From contig JAHEIZ010000013.1 in assembly GCA_024639145.1 (NCBI GenBank), positions 1-64,000 of the forward strand: a DNA stretch of 64,000 nucleotides, given 5' to 3'. Of the stretch, positions 47,868 through 57,755 are shown piece by piece. Source of the DNA: Actinomycetes bacterium (GTDB lineage Bacteria > Actinomycetota > Actinomycetes > S36-B12). Numbering within the stretch: position 1 is the stretch's first letter; every line of letters starts with the position of its first letter. Under the pieces are notes generated by a model. It worked only from the letters and a program-made list of their open reading frames with translations, was not told the DNA's origin and did no database searches. The position numbers and the translations under genes were made by a program.

Positions 47868-48989
47868 TCAGGCCCTGGCCGACGAAGCGAGCTCGTACCC
47901 GTGGATAACCTCCTGCAGCACATGCGGCCAGGAATCCGCGGGCTCATGAGTGCGATTGTGCTGAGCAATCCGCTCACGCAATGCTCGGTCGTAGGCCAGC
48001 TGGGCAATCGCCCCGGCCATCGCCCAGTCATCAGCACCGACAAGCCCCTCGATGCCGTCAGTGACGAATTGAGTGGTGCCGGATTCCGCGTGGATGACGA
48101 GCGGGAGCCCCGCGCAACGCGCTTCGAGTGCCGCAAGCCCGAATGATTCCTTGATCGAGGGCTGCACGTAGATGTCGGTGTGCGCGAAGACGTCGCGAAT
48201 ACCGAGCCCATCGAGTCGACCGGCGAAGGTGACCGCGAGCCCGTTCTTGCGCGCGAATCGCTCCGCACGACTTCGCTCAGGCCCATCGCCGATGATGGTG
48301 AGCTCGAGAGTGACGTCGCTGCCCAGCATGCGCTGCGCCGAGTTCAGCATCCGAAGCAACGGGATGACGCGCTTGCGGGGCGCGATGCGCATCACGCTGG
48401 CCATGCGCACGACATCATCGACTCGTGGCACCGGTTCCATGGCCCAGTCGCCTGGCGTGATGCCGTTCGGGATGACGATCACCGGCGCACTAGCTGGCGC
48501 GGCCTTCTCGATGCGGGCAGCCGCAATTCCGCTGACTGCCGACATCTGAATTCCCCATTGACTCCAGCCCAGGGCGCGATCGCTCATCGCGAAGGCACGC
48601 TCGGCCACCGGACCCCAGATGCAGTGCACGGTGACGAGCACTGGAAGCCCTGCGTCGCGCGCCGCGCGAATGGCACCCCAGGCAAATGGAGAGATCACGC
48701 CGGCATGCACGTGGACGGCATCCACGGGATCGGCCGCGAGAACGGAACTGACTTCGCGGTACGTACGTGGATGAAGGGGAAGTCCGGCGGGGATATGGGC
48801 GGCCACACGGTGGATGGTGATGCCGTCGAGGATCTCCGTGCCCGCGAAGACTTCACTGTCTCCCCCGGTGGCGGTGATCACCCGTACGTCATTACCCGCA
48901 ACTGCCTGCTGGAGGGCCAGGGCGCGCACCTGGGTCTCGATCCCGCCCGTACGGGGCAGGTAGCAGTCACTGACGTGGGCGATCCTCAC
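47868..48989 (-). CDS. Glycosyltransferase family 4 (GT-B fold)
   Basis: 373 residues. N-terminal RIAHVSDCYLPRTGGIETQV (glycine loop of GT4), then VHVHAGVISPFAW, acceptor-side VIVIPNGIT, and donor-side IIGDGPERSRAERFAR and YVQPSIKESFGLAALEARC with the E-x7-E motif. Start GTG 48989 has TACGGT 7 bases away (48997-49002, minus strand), so leaderless; the longer frame to 49010 is less likely. It precedes dapF by 21 bases. It probably makes a cell-envelope glycolipid or glycan; donor and acceptor unknown. Confidence 0.87.
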   Translation of the reverse strand: MRIAHVSDCYLPRTGGIETQVRALALQQAVAGNDVRVITATGGDSEVFAGTEILDGITIHRVAAHIPAGLPLHPRTYREVSSVLAADPVDAVHVHAGVISPFAWGAIRAARDAGLPVLVTVHCIWGPVAERAFAMSDRALGWSQWGIQMSAVSGIAAARIEKAAPASAPVIVIPNGITPGDWAMEPVPRVDDVVRMASVMRIAPRKRVIPLLRMLNSAQRMLGSDVTLELTIIGDGPERSRAERFARKNGLAVTFAGRLDGLGIRDVFAHTDIYVQPSIKESFGLAALEARCAGLPLVIHAESGTTQFVTDGIEGLVGADDWAMAGAIAQLAYDRALRERIAQHNRTHEPADSWPHVLQEVIHGYELASSARA

Positions 48990-49020
48990 TCGGGTGACCG
49001 TACGCCACAATGGTCACACC

Positions 49021-49848
49021 ATGACATCTCGACCCGCCTCTGACGCCCTCGGCAGTACCCGTTCGCGCACCCTGGTCTTCGTCCATGCACATCCCGACGA
49101 CGAGGCACTGCTGACGGCCGGCACCATGGCCCGCGCTGTGGCCGAGGGCAACCGAGTCGTGCTGATCGTGGCCACCGATGGAGCAGCCGGGCTGACCGAT
49201 GCCGAGCATGCCGAGGATCTCGCGGCACATCGCCAGGAGGAACTCAGCCGCTCAGCTCACATCCTGGGCGTCGACCGACTCATCAACCTCGGGTATCCCG
49301 ACTCCGGCCTGCATGGGGAGGTCGCCGATGGTTTCGCGCATCAGTCCAAGTTCGCCATCGCCAAGCTGATCGCGGCGATTCTCGACGACGAGGACTGCGA
49401 CATCCTGGTGGGCTACGACCCCTCAGGCGGCTACGGCCACCCCGATCACCTGCAGGTGCACAACGTGGTGCGCGCCGCTTATGTGCTCGCCAGGAAGGCA
49501 CCGCGCCTATACGAGGCCACCTTGCCTCGTGAGCCAATTGCACGCGCCGTACGCATGGCCTCCACCTTGCACCTGACTCCCTCGGATTTCGACGCGAGCG
49601 AGTTCGATGATGCGTGGACGCCGAAGAATCGCATTACCCATCGGGTCAATGTGCGCGAGTACATGGCCCAGAAGAAGGACGCCCTGCGCGCTCATGCCTC
49701 GCAGTCAAGCGCCGACGGCACGATCCGCACCCTCGCAGTTCTCACTAGATTGCCGGGCCCGATCGCGAATCCGATCCTGGGCACCGAGTACTACGTCGAG
49801 GTTTCCCAGAGTGAGAGAGCCTCGTCGACTGCGGTCGCCGAGTCGTAG
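49021..49848 (+). CDS. PIG-L family deacetylase (MshB/Mca/LmbE-like)
   Basis: 275-residue zinc N-deacetylase. VFVHAHPDDEALLTAGT (HPDDE zinc/catalytic motif, residues 15-31) and GGYGHPDHLQVHNVV (third zinc His). Relatives act in mycothiol metabolism or on GlcNAc-lipids; the substrate here is unknown. ATG 49021; AATGGT 6 bases upstream could be a -10 box of a leaderless promoter that overlaps the divergent glycosyltransferase promoter. Its last 58 bases overlap the end of miaA on the other strand. Confidence 0.87.
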   Translation: MTSRPASDALGSTRSRTLVFVHAHPDDEALLTAGTMARAVAEGNRVVLIVATDGAAGLTDAEHAEDLAAHRQEELSRSAHILGVDRLINLGYPDSGLHGEVADGFAHQSKFAIAKLIAAILDDEDCDILVGYDPSGGYGHPDHLQVHNVVRAAYVLARKAPRLYEATLPREPIARAVRMASTLHLTPSDFDASEFDDAWTPKNRITHRVNVREYMAQKKDALRAHASQSSADGTIRTLAVLTRLPGPIANPILGTEYYVEVSQSERASSTAVAES

Positions 49849-50696
49849 TCGATCCAGCGAATTCGGAAATCACGTCGGAACCAGCGCTGCTGGCGGCGAG
49901 CAAACCTGCGGGTGGCAAAGATGATGTCCTCACGCGCCTGTTCTTCGGAGATATCACCGTCGAGCATCGCGAGCACCTGCGAGTAGCCCAGCGCCCTCGA
50001 CGCCGTGCGTGCCTGACGAAGCCCGACAGCGTCGAGCTCGCGCACTTCATTGACGAAGCCCGCCGCGAACATCGCATCAACGCGCTGTGCGATGCGCTCA
50101 TCGAGTACGTCACGCGGGATCTCGAGACCGATGCGCACGGTCGGATAGACCTCGACCGGATCCGGGAGCTCGGCAACGAAGGGTTCACCGGTCAGTTCGA
50201 TGACCTCCAGGGCACGCACGATGCGACGGCCATTCGACGGCAGGATCGCCGCTGCTGCCGCGGGGTCGACCTCCGCGAGGCGCGCATGCAATTCAGCGGG
50301 ACCAACAGCCTCCAGCTCGGCCTCCCACTTGGCTCGTACCTGCTCATCGGTGCCCGGGAAATTTAAGTCATCGAGCACGGCGGAGACGAACAGCCCCGAA
50401 CCACCCACCACCACCGGGACTCGATCGCGTGCCAGGACGTCATCAATGGCCGCACGAGCATCGACCTGGAACTCCGACACCGTGACCAGGTGCTCCATCG
50501 GCCAGATATCCATCAGGTGATGAGGAACTCCCCCGCGCTCCTGGATGGTCGGTGTCGCGGTTCCGATATCCATGCCTCGGTACACCTGCATCGAGTCGGT
50601 GCTGATGATCTCGCCACCGATGCGCTGTGCGATAGCCACAGCGAGTGCCGACTTGCCCGAGGCTGTCGGCCCAACTATCGCGAGGACGCGACTCAT
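49791..50696 (-). CDS. miaA: tRNA dimethylallyltransferase
   Basis: Adds the dimethylallyl group to A37 of tRNAs reading UNN codons. 301 residues. P-loop [37 protein letters not shown] and [18 protein letters not shown] are all family signatures. ATG 50696 overlaps the miaB stop (ATGA), so miaB and miaA, successive steps of the same modification, are coupled. The 3' end overlaps the convergent PIG-L gene by 58 bases. Confidence 0.96.
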   Translation of the reverse strand: MSRVLAIVGPTASGKSALAVAIAQRIGGEIISTDSMQVYRGMDIGTATPTIQERGGVPHHLMDIWPMEHLVTVSEFQVDARAAIDDVLARDRVPVVVGGSGLFVSAVLDDLNFPGTDEQVRAKWEAELEAVGPAELHARLAEVDPAAAAAILPSNGRRIVRALEVIELTGEPFVAELPDPVEVYPTVRIGLEIPRDVLDERIAQRVDAMFAAGFVNEVRELDAVGLRQARTASRALGYSQVLAMLDGDISEEQAREDIIFATRRFARRQQRWFRRDFRIRWIDYDSATAVDEALSLWETST

Positions 50697-52156
50697 TCGC
50701 CGACGCGAATGGTGGGCAACCCCAGCATCACGCCGGGGGTGATGACCTCGATCGGCTGATCGGCAAGATCACCGGCGCGCGTGTGGCGCACGGAGATGAG
50801 TCGATCGGCGTTCAGGTGATGTGGGGCAGCGTGAGTGATCTCCGCAGTGACCATGTCACCCGGTCGGGGCGTGGGAAGTGCAGCATCGAGGGCGACGTGC
50901 ACGAGTCGGTTATCGGGGGCGCGACCGGAGATACGCGCTGTCGCAGCATCCTTCTTGCCCTCGCCCACCGAGATCAGCACTTCGACCTCACGGCCGACCT
51001 GAGTGAGGTTCTCCGCCAGGGTGACCTTATTCACCGTGTCGAGCAGTCGGTTGTAGCGCTCGGTGACGACTGACTGAGGAATCTGGTCAGGCATGTCAGC
51101 CGCCGGCGTGCCGGGACGCTTGGAGTACTGGAAGGTGAACGCAGCCGCGAAGCGCGCCTCGCGCACCACATGCAGGGTCTGCTCAAAGTCAGCCTCGGTC
51201 TCGCCGGGGAATCCCACGATGATGTCGGTCGTGACTGCCGCGTCGGGCATCGCTGACCGCACCTTCTCGATAATGCCGAGATAGCGATCCTGTCGGTACG
51301 ACCGACGCATGCGCTGCAGCACGTCATCGGAGCCCGACTGCAGAGGCATGTGAAGCTGCGGCATGACATTACGGGTCTCGGCCATCGCGGCGATGACATC
51401 GTCGGTGAAGTCCCGCGGATGCGGGCTGGTGAAACGCACGCGCTCAAGACCGTCAATCTCGCCGCACGCGCGCAGCAGCTTGCTGAAGGCCTCGCGATCG
51501 CCGAACTCCGAGCCATAGGCATTCACGTTCTGGCCGAGCAAGGTGATCTCGAGCACGCCTTGATCGACGAGAACCTGGATCTCGTTCAGGATGTCACCGG
51601 GGCGACGATCCTTCTCCTTGCCGCGCAGCGCGGGGACGATGCAGAACGTGCACGTGTTGTTGCAGCCGACACTCACCGACACCCAGGCCGAGAATGCGGA
51701 GTCGCGCTTCGACGGCAGTGCCGACGGGAAGGTCTCCAGAGACTCGAGGATCTCGACCTGCGCCTCGTCGAGTGCGCGAGCGCGCTCCAGCAGGATCGGC
51801 AAGGAGCCGATGTTGTGGGTCCCGAACACGACGTCGACATTCGGCGCCTTCGCAAGGATCGTGCCTTGATCCTTCTGCGCGAGGCAGCCGCCGACGGCGA
51901 TCTGCATCCCCGGGTTCTCGGCCTTCACCGGCACCAGGTGGCTGAGGTTGCCATAGAGCTTGTTGTCAGCGTTCTCACGCACCGCGCAGGTGTTGAAGAC
52001 CACGACATCCGCCACTGCACCCTCAGCGACCGGCACGTAGCCGGCGTCCTCGAGCAGCCCTGACAGGCGCTCGGAGTCATGCACGTTCATCTGGCACCCA
52101 TAGGTGCGCACCTGATAGGTACGTGCAGCCCCGGTCAGGGCAGAGGTCGTGGACAC
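50693..52156 (-). CDS. miaB: tRNA-2-methylthio-N6-dimethylallyladenosine synthase
   Basis: Radical-SAM methylthiotransferase acting on i6A37. 487 residues: UPF0004 domain ([20 protein letters not shown]), radical-SAM CxxxCxxC in [17 protein letters not shown], then a TRAM domain at about 415-480. GTG 52156 is 6 bases from TAGACT (52163-52168, minus strand), so the miaB-miaA transcript is probably leaderless. The preceding MFS gene ends 4 bases upstream. Confidence 0.96.
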   Translation of the reverse strand: MSTTSALTGAARTYQVRTYGCQMNVHDSERLSGLLEDAGYVPVAEGAVADVVVFNTCAVRENADNKLYGNLSHLVPVKAENPGMQIAVGGCLAQKDQGTILAKAPNVDVVFGTHNIGSLPILLERARALDEAQVEILESLETFPSALPSKRDSAFSAWVSVSVGCNNTCTFCIVPALRGKEKDRRPGDILNEIQVLVDQGVLEITLLGQNVNAYGSEFGDREAFSKLLRACGEIDGLERVRFTSPHPRDFTDDVIAAMAETRNVMPQLHMPLQSGSDDVLQRMRRSYRQDRYLGIIEKVRSAMPDAAVTTDIIVGFPGETEADFEQTLHVVREARFAAAFTFQYSKRPGTPAADMPDQIPQSVVTERYNRLLDTVNKVTLAENLTQVGREVEVLISVGEGKKDAATARISGRAPDNRLVHVALDAALPTPRPGDMVTAEITHAAPHHLNADRLISVRHTRAGDLADQPIEVITPGVMLGLPTIRVGE

Positions 52157-52160
52157 GGGG

Positions 52161-53420
52161 TCAGTCTACGATCGCGCGAGTCGAGCCCCTGAACCACGGA
52201 AGCCCGGGCAGCACTACAAGCACTAGCAGCGGAATGATGGCGGCGAAGCACAGGGCTGCGTATGAACTCGCCACCACGATGAGGCCCGCAAGAATTCCGC
52301 CGAGCGCGCCGGCCACGTTCATCACGAGATCCGACAGCCCCTGCACTGATGGCCTGTTCTCCGCGGCGATGGCATCGGTGACCATCGTCGAACCGGAGAT
52401 CAACGTGAATGACCAGCCAAGACCGAGAAGAAACAGACCGAGCCCCAGCTGCAGTGTTCCGTGATGCCCGGCCGTACCGGCGATGACACAGGAACCAATG
52501 AGGATTGCCGTACCGGTCAGCGCCATCGCAAGTCGACCGAATCGATCAACGAGAATGCCCACGACGGGCGCGAAGGCATACATGCCGAGGATGTGAATGC
52601 TGATGACAAGCCCGATCAGCTGCAAGGTCGCATGGCCGACATCCATATGGACTGGAGTCATCACCATCACCATCACCATCACCAGATGACCTATGGCAAT
52701 CACGATGATGCCCAGAATCGCCTGCGGCGCCGAGCGCAGATGGCCAATTCCGTCGCGCACCCGGGGCTTGACCCGGGCAATGCCGTCCGCTGCGCGGCGA
52801 TGCACGGCCACCAGGTAAGGATCCGGGCGGAGGAACAGCCAGAGAATGAGCACGGCCAGGCCGAGCGTGACCGCAGTAATCACGTAGGGTCCGGCAAGCG
52901 GTTCGAGTCCGAGTGCCGAACCGAGCTTTCCTGAGATGTTGAGCAGATTGGGGCCGAGGACTGCGCCGATGGTGCCGGCCCACACAACCCACGACAGGGC
53001 ACGGGCTCGCTGGTGGTCTTCCGCTAGATCAGTAGCGGCATAACGCGACTGGAAGGTCGCGGCCGAGGCCACACCCACCAGAAGGCAGCCGAGCAGGAGC
53101 AGCCAGAGCGAGTGCGCGATCGAAGCAACAATGACGACAAGGCCACCCACCGCACCGATACCGAAACCGAGTGAGAGCGCCGCTCGACGTCCGCGACTCA
53201 TAGCTAGTCGTGCGAGCGGGAGCGAGAGCAGCGCGGCTCCGAGTACTCCTGCCGTCTGCGCCAGCCCGGCGGCTCCCTCCGAGTCAGCGAGCCGCGCCGC
53301 AAGGAGACCACCTGCCGCTATCGAGCCCGCAACCGCAACTCCGCTGAGCGCAGAGGCACCCGAGAGCACGCGCAGACTTCGACGCTGAAGTGTCGCAATA
53401 TCGACCTGGCTGTCACTCAC
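52161..53420 (-). CDS. MFS transporter
   Basis: 419 residues with about 12 transmembrane segments and MFS loops ([22 protein letters not shown] after TM2). A four-copy hexanucleotide repeat (CATCAC on the plus strand, about 52658-52682) encodes alternating Met-Val in one transmembrane segment. GTG 53420 is 6 bases from TAGCCT (53427-53432, minus strand), a leaderless start. Drug-efflux-like, but substrate unknown. Confidence 0.85.
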   Translation of the reverse strand: MSDSQVDIATLQRRSLRVLSGASALSGVAVAGSIAAGGLLAARLADSEGAAGLAQTAGVLGAALLSLPLARLAMSRGRRAALSLGFGIGAVGGLVVIVASIAHSLWLLLLGCLLVGVASAATFQSRYAATDLAEDHQRARALSWVVWAGTIGAVLGPNLLNISGKLGSALGLEPLAGPYVITAVTLGLAVLILWLFLRPDPYLVAVHRRAADGIARVKPRVRDGIGHLRSAPQAILGIIVIAIGHLVMVMVMVMTPVHMDVGHATLQLIGLVISIHILGMYAFAPVVGILVDRFGRLAMALTGTAILIGSCVIAGTAGHHGTLQLGLGLFLLGLGWSFTLISGSTMVTDAIAAENRPSVQGLSDLVMNVAGALGGILAGLIVVASSYAALCFAAIIPLLVLVVLPGLPWFRGSTRAIVD

Positions 53421-53471
53421 CTGCGCAGGCTATCGGTCGAGACTCGCTCGCCCGCGAGATGAGCCAACATG

Positions 53472-53509
53472 TCGAATGCCCCTACCGAATTTTCAGTAGG
53501 GGCATTCGA
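53472..53509. terminator. Perfect 14-bp hairpin downstream of the MMPL gene
   Basis: TCGAATGCCCCTAC pairs exactly with GTAGGGGCATTCGA around a 10-base loop rich in A/T. It begins 13 bases after the MMPL stop (minus strand). No U-tract follows, but stem strength and placement support a terminator separating MMPL from the downstream MFS gene. Confidence 0.75.
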
Positions 53510-53522
53510 GCGTTCACTTCGA

Positions 53523-55844
53523 TCAGTGTCCGGGGTTCACCGGCAGCACATCGTCGACGGGATCATCGGCGCTCTCGGACTCCACATGCACGACCGGCAG
53601 GATCTTCGCTAGCCAGCGAGGTAGCCACCAGTTCGCGCGACCGATGATCGACATCAGCGAGGGCACGAACACGAGGCGGATGACGAAAGCATCGATGAGC
53701 ACGGCGCTGGCCAGTGAGATGCCGAACAGCTTGATGGTGTTCTCCGGCGTCGGAATGAACGCCATGAACACGCTCGCCATGATCAGTGCCGCGATAACCA
53801 CGACTCGACCGGAACCGGCCAGACCACGACGGATCGATGCGGCGTTGTCATCGGTGTGCTCCCACTCCTCGCGCATGCGCGAGACGAGGAAGACCTGGTA
53901 GTCCATCGACAGGCCGAACAAGATCGCGAAGACCATGATCGGCAGGAAGGGCATGATCGGCCCGGTGCCGCTGACACCGAGCAGACTGCTCAGCCAACCC
54001 CACTGGAACACCGCAACGGTGATACCCATCGATGCAGCGAAGCTGAGCAGGCTGGTGACCGCGGCCATGGCCGGCACGACAAGGCTGCGGAAGAGCAGCA
54101 CGAGCGCGAGGAAGCCCAGGCCGATGACGACCAGCAAGAAGATCGGCAGGGCGTCCTTGAGTACCGATGTGAAGTCACTCGTGATCGCCTGAGTACCGCC
54201 CACGTATAGCTTCGCACCGGTGGCTGCCTCGATCTGCGGATTGACCGTGTCGCGCAACTCGTTGAGCAGATCGGTCGTGGCGGCATCCTGCGGAGCACTG
54301 CTCGGCACGACGCCGATCACGGCGATATCGCCGGTGAGCCCGAACTGCTGCGGGAAGACATCGACGAGCGGAAGCATGGCCACGCTCGGATTGGTGCCTG
54401 CCACACCCGGGGCAGCAGCGAGGTCGGTCACGATTTGCTTGTAACCCTCGGTATCGCCGGCTTTCGGAAGCTGCGCGACGACGAGGAACGGTCCGTTGGA
54501 GCCGGGACCGAAGCCCTCGGCGCGCAAGTCGTAGGCAATGCGGCCAATAGAGCCGACCGGCTTGCCCGAGTCATCGGCGAAGCCCTGGCGCAGCGAGAGC
54601 ACCGGGATCGCGAGAATCAGCACGAAGCCCAGCGAGAGGATTGCCCACAGCCACGGCTTGCGCTGCAGAAAGGCACCGTAGGCGGCCCAGCGGTGGCCAT
54701 CGATATGACCCGAACCGGGCTTCTTTCCCCACGGCAGGCGGATCGCAATGGTCTTGGTACCCAGCAGCGACAGCAATGCCGGCAGGAACCACAGCGCTGA
54801 GAGCATCACCATGAGCACGGTGAGACCTGCGGCGAGAGAGAGTCCGTTGAAGAAGTTGATGCCCAGCACGAACAGGCCGAGCAGGGCGATGATCACCGTG
54901 CTTCCGGCGAAGAGCACGGCGCGTCCGGCGGTGTTCACGGCCTCAAGAGCAGCCTGCTTCTTGTCATGGCCGAGCAGGATCGCCGAGCGGAATCGGTTGA
55001 GGACGAACAGCCCGTAGTCGATGCCGACACCGAGCCCGATCATGGCGGCCAGGGTCGGTGCGAAAGTCGCAACGTCCATGAAACGGGCCAGCAGGGTGAC
55101 CATGGTCACGCCCAGGGCAACACCGAGACCGGCGACAACGATCGGCAGGCCAGCGGCAACAACGGAGCCGAAGGCGATGAGCAAAATGATGAGAGCCGCG
55201 ATGATGCCGATGAGCTCACTGCTCGGCGGCTCCTGGCCGGCAAAGTCGAGCACCTGGCCGTTGGCACCCACTCGCAGGGTGTCAGTGTTCGCGGCCTTGA
55301 TGTCGGCGATGATCTGCTTAGCCGCAGTGGTCGGAACCGCGGTCGGATCGGCACTAGCGAAGGTCACGGTGGCGATGGCTACGCGTCCATCAGGGCTGAT
55401 GCCCTGCGGGGTCATGCTCGCCTTGAGCGCGGCCTGCTGCTCAGGGGTCAGCTTGTCGATCTCGGACTGCGGCGGAGCCTGAGGTGCAGGCGGGCACGCG
55501 GTGCCCAGGCCTTGACCGGTCGGCAGGCTAACGCAGGCGACAGCCGAGAGATCGGCGATCTTCTGCAGCGTGGGAGTGATCTCTGCGAGCACAGCCGGAT
55601 CAACAGCACTGCCCGTGGTGGGCGACCACACGATGGTTGCGCCCGCGTCGTAGGAGCCCATGTTCGCGCCGGAGGACGCGAGGAGATCAGTGGCCGTCTT
55701 CGACTCGGTATTCGGAAGGTCGAAGGAGTCGTTCAGCTTGCCCGCGAAGGCACTGCCCACACCGAAGATCGCCACCACGGCAATGAACCAGGCAATGAGC
55801 GCGAACACGGGACGACGTACGGCCCAACTGGACAAACCGGGCAT
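53523..55844 (-). CDS. MMPL/RND-family transporter
   Basis: 773-residue membrane protein with two MMPL repeats: a TM helix, a periplasmic domain and a group of five TM helices, twice. Conserved membrane segments are IGLGVGIDYGLFVLNRFR in the first repeat and FGLSMDYQVFLVSRMREEW in the second, including the Asp-Tyr pairs of the proton relay. Relatives export lipids or drugs. ATG 55844 has a GGAG SD. It starts 35 bases after recX. Substrate unknown. Confidence 0.92.
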   Translation of the reverse strand: MPGLSSWAVRRPVFALIAWFIAVVAIFGVGSAFAGKLNDSFDLPNTESKTATDLLASSGANMGSYDAGATIVWSPTTGSAVDPAVLAEITPTLQKIADLSAVACVSLPTGQGLGTACPPAPQAPPQSEIDKLTPEQQAALKASMTPQGISPDGRVAIATVTFASADPTAVPTTAAKQIIADIKAANTDTLRVGANGQVLDFAGQEPPSSELIGIIAALIILLIAFGSVVAAGLPIVVAGLGVALGVTMVTLLARFMDVATFAPTLAAMIGLGVGIDYGLFVLNRFRSAILLGHDKKQAALEAVNTAGRAVLFAGSTVIIALLGLFVLGINFFNGLSLAAGLTVLMVMLSALWFLPALLSLLGTKTIAIRLPWGKKPGSGHIDGHRWAAYGAFLQRKPWLWAILSLGFVLILAIPVLSLRQGFADDSGKPVGSIGRIAYDLRAEGFGPGSNGPFLVVAQLPKAGDTEGYKQIVTDLAAAPGVAGTNPSVAMLPLVDVFPQQFGLTGDIAVIGVVPSSAPQDAATTDLLNELRDTVNPQIEAATGAKLYVGGTQAITSDFTSVLKDALPIFLLVVIGLGFLALVLLFRSLVVPAMAAVTSLLSFAASMGITVAVFQWGWLSSLLGVSGTGPIMPFLPIMVFAILFGLSMDYQVFLVSRMREEWEHTDDNAASIRRGLAGSGRVVVIAALIMASVFMAFIPTPENTIKLFGISLASAVLIDAFVIRLVFVPSLMSIIGRANWWLPRWLAKILPVVHVESESADDPVDDVLPVNPGH

Positions 55845-55879
55845 GGCAAACTCCGCATCAGTGAGGTGTTGACGCGAAT

Positions 55880-56455
55880 TTACCCGTCAATCTGAACATT
55901 GTGCAATTCGAGGAGATCGTGCGTGTCGGGGTCATCAAGGACCTCCTTGACCACGCCGAAGCAGACCCCCGGCGGATAACCACGGCGAGCCAGCATCGAG
56001 GTGAGCCGGCGCACACGCGCCTGATGCTCGAGCCGCGCGGTCGAGGCGAGCTTGCGGCGCACGAGATCACCGGCACGCTCACGCTCGGCCTCGTCGGTGA
56101 TAGTCGCAAGAGCTATTTCGGCATCCTCGGCAGGCACGCCCTTATCGCGCAATTCGCGACGAAGGACTGATCGCGCATTGCCACGAATCGAGTGGCGCGA
56201 GCGCACCCACATCTCGGCGAACTCGGCGTCGTTGACCAGGCCGACTTCGACATACCGATCGAGAACTTCGGTAATGACACATATGTCGAAACCTCGCTCG
56301 AGCAAACCGTCGCGAAGTTGGGCATAGGTGCGCGGCGCCGCGGTGAGCCGACGCAGCACGATCGTGCGCGCCGCCTGAGCGGGATCTGCATCTACCTGCA
56401 AATCAGCGAGTGAGCCCGGTGTGGGCTCACTCGCTGATTGAGTTCTCCTTGACAT
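55880..56455 (-). CDS. recX: Regulatory protein RecX
   Basis: Modulates RecA filament growth. 191 residues of helical RecX repeats: AARTIVLRRLTAAPRTYAQL, VLDRYVEVGLVNDAEFAEMW, LRRELRDKGVP and LARRGYPPGVCFGVVKEVL. Start uncertain: ATG 56455 places a perfect 16-bp hairpin (56403-56439) inside codons 6-18 of a non-conserved N-terminus; TTG 56401 directly after the hairpin is an alternative, though neither has a clear SD. The recA stop lies 24 bases upstream of ATG 56455. Confidence 0.9.
   Translation of the reverse strand: MSRRTQSASEPTPGSLADLQVDADPAQAARTIVLRRLTAAPRTYAQLRDGLLERGFDICVITEVLDRYVEVGLVNDAEFAEMWVRSRHSIRGNARSVLRRELRDKGVPAEDAEIALATITDEAERERAGDLVRRKLASTARLEHQARVRRLTSMLARRGYPPGVCFGVVKEVLDDPDTHDLLELHNVQIDG
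56403..56439. terminator. Perfect 16-bp hairpin at the recA-recX junction
   Basis: ATCAGCGAGTGAGCCC and GGGCTCACTCGCTGAT pair fully around a 5-base loop. It lies 40-77 bases after the recA stop on the minus strand, within the annotated 5' end of recX, and is followed there by TTTG. A partial terminator that lowers recX relative to recA, as known in E. coli, would explain it. Confidence 0.7.
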
Positions 56456-56479
56456 GGAGGCAACAGTCAGGGGAAAGGA

Positions 56480-57550
56480 TTATGCGTCGACAGGCTTGAG
56501 CTCGATCGGTGCGTCGACATCGACGACCTCGACAGCCTCGACAGCCTTCGGAACGCCGATACCCATGAGCTCCTTCAGTCGGCGCTCGATATCAATGGCG
56601 AGATCGGGGTTGTCCTTGAGGAAGGTGCGGGCGTTCTCCTTGCCCTGGCCCAGCTGATCACCCTCGTAGGTGTACCAGGCGCCCGACTTCTTCACGATGC
56701 CGTTGTCGACACCGAGGTCGATGAGCGAACCCTCACGGGAGATGCCCTCGCCGTAGAGGATGTCGAACTCCGCCTGCTTGAACGGCGGTGCAACCTTGTT
56801 CTTGACGACCTTGACGCGGGTGCGGTTGCCCACGGCCTCGGTGCCGCCCTTGAGGGTCTCGATGCGACGAACATCGAGTCGCACTGAGGCGTAGAACTTC
56901 AGCGCCTTGCCGCCGGTCGTGGTCTCGGGCGAGCCGAACATCACGCCGATCTTGTCGCGCAGCTGGTTGATGAAGATCGCAGTGGTGTTGGTGTTGCTCA
57001 GCGCGCCTGCCATCTTGCGCAGGGCCTGGCTCATGAGCCGCGCCTGCAGACCCATGTGGCTATCACCCATCTCGCCCTCGATCTCGGCACGCGGGACGAG
57101 TGCGGCGACGGAGTCGATCACGATGAGGTCGATGGCACCGGAGCGCACCAAGGTGTCGGCGATCTCCAGGGCCTGCTCACCCGTATCGGGCTGGGCGACG
57201 TAGAGGTTGTCGAGATCAACGCCCAGCTTCGACGCGTAGTCAGGGTCGAGTGCGTGCTCGGCGTCGATGAACGCGGCAAGGCCGCCCTGGGCCTGGACGT
57301 TGGCAATAGCGTGCAGCGCGACCGTGGTCTTGCCCGAGGACTCGGGGCCGTAGACCTCGACGATGCGGCCACGCGGGTAGCCGCCGATACCCAGCGCGAT
57401 ATCGAGGGCGATGGAGCCGGTCGGGATGACCTCGACGGGCGCACGGCCGTCTTCGCCGAGGCGCATGACCGAGCCCTTGCCGAAGGCGCGTTCGATCTGG
57501 GCGAGGGCGGTCTCGAGGGCCTTCTCGCGGTCGTTGGCGGTGCTTGCCAT
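56480..57550 (-). CDS. recA: RecA recombinase
   Basis: Strand exchange and SOS co-protease. 356 residues with no intein (unlike M. tuberculosis RecA). Walker A in [36 protein letters not shown], loop L2 region [20 protein letters not shown], and an acidic C-terminus. ATG 57550 has an AGGAG SD; the frame to 57589 is rejected. An exact SOS box lies 134 bases upstream. Confidence 0.98.
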   Translation of the reverse strand: MASTANDREKALETALAQIERAFGKGSVMRLGEDGRAPVEVIPTGSIALDIALGIGGYPRGRIVEVYGPESSGKTTVALHAIANVQAQGGLAAFIDAEHALDPDYASKLGVDLDNLYVAQPDTGEQALEIADTLVRSGAIDLIVIDSVAALVPRAEIEGEMGDSHMGLQARLMSQALRKMAGALSNTNTTAIFINQLRDKIGVMFGSPETTTGGKALKFYASVRLDVRRIETLKGGTEAVGNRTRVKVVKNKVAPPFKQAEFDILYGEGISREGSLIDLGVDNGIVKKSGAWYTYEGDQLGQGKENARTFLKDNPDLAIDIERRLKELMGIGVPKAVEAVEVVDVDAPIELKPVDA

Positions 57551-57684
57551 GGTGGCTCCTGTTCGTCGTGATGTCGCGGTTGACGTCATGTCATCGGAAC
57601 CTAAGCGGACCCTCTGACACTGGCGACCTAGCGATTCCCGGCTGGGGATCGTCGGTCACCCGGCGTCACATCCAGGAGGCTATA

Positions 57685-57700
57685 TCGAACAGGCGTTCGA
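57685..57700. promoter_or_regulatory. SOS (LexA) box upstream of recA
   Basis: TCGAACAGGCGTTCGA matches TCGAAC-N4-GTTCGA exactly. It lies 134 bases upstream of recA and 55 bases past the end of the sulfotransferase-like gene, so recA has its own LexA-controlled promoter. Confidence 0.93.
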
Positions 57701-57755
57701 ATGGAAGCGACACGCCGACTTCTGCGTGTCGGGGTGATGTCACGAGGGACTTGCC

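Noticed and set aside
52655-52690. Run of eight histidines on the plus strand, resembling a His-tag or metal-binding peptide
   Set aside because: It arises from a four-copy hexanucleotide repeat in a transmembrane segment of the minus-strand MFS gene; no credible plus-strand gene is there.
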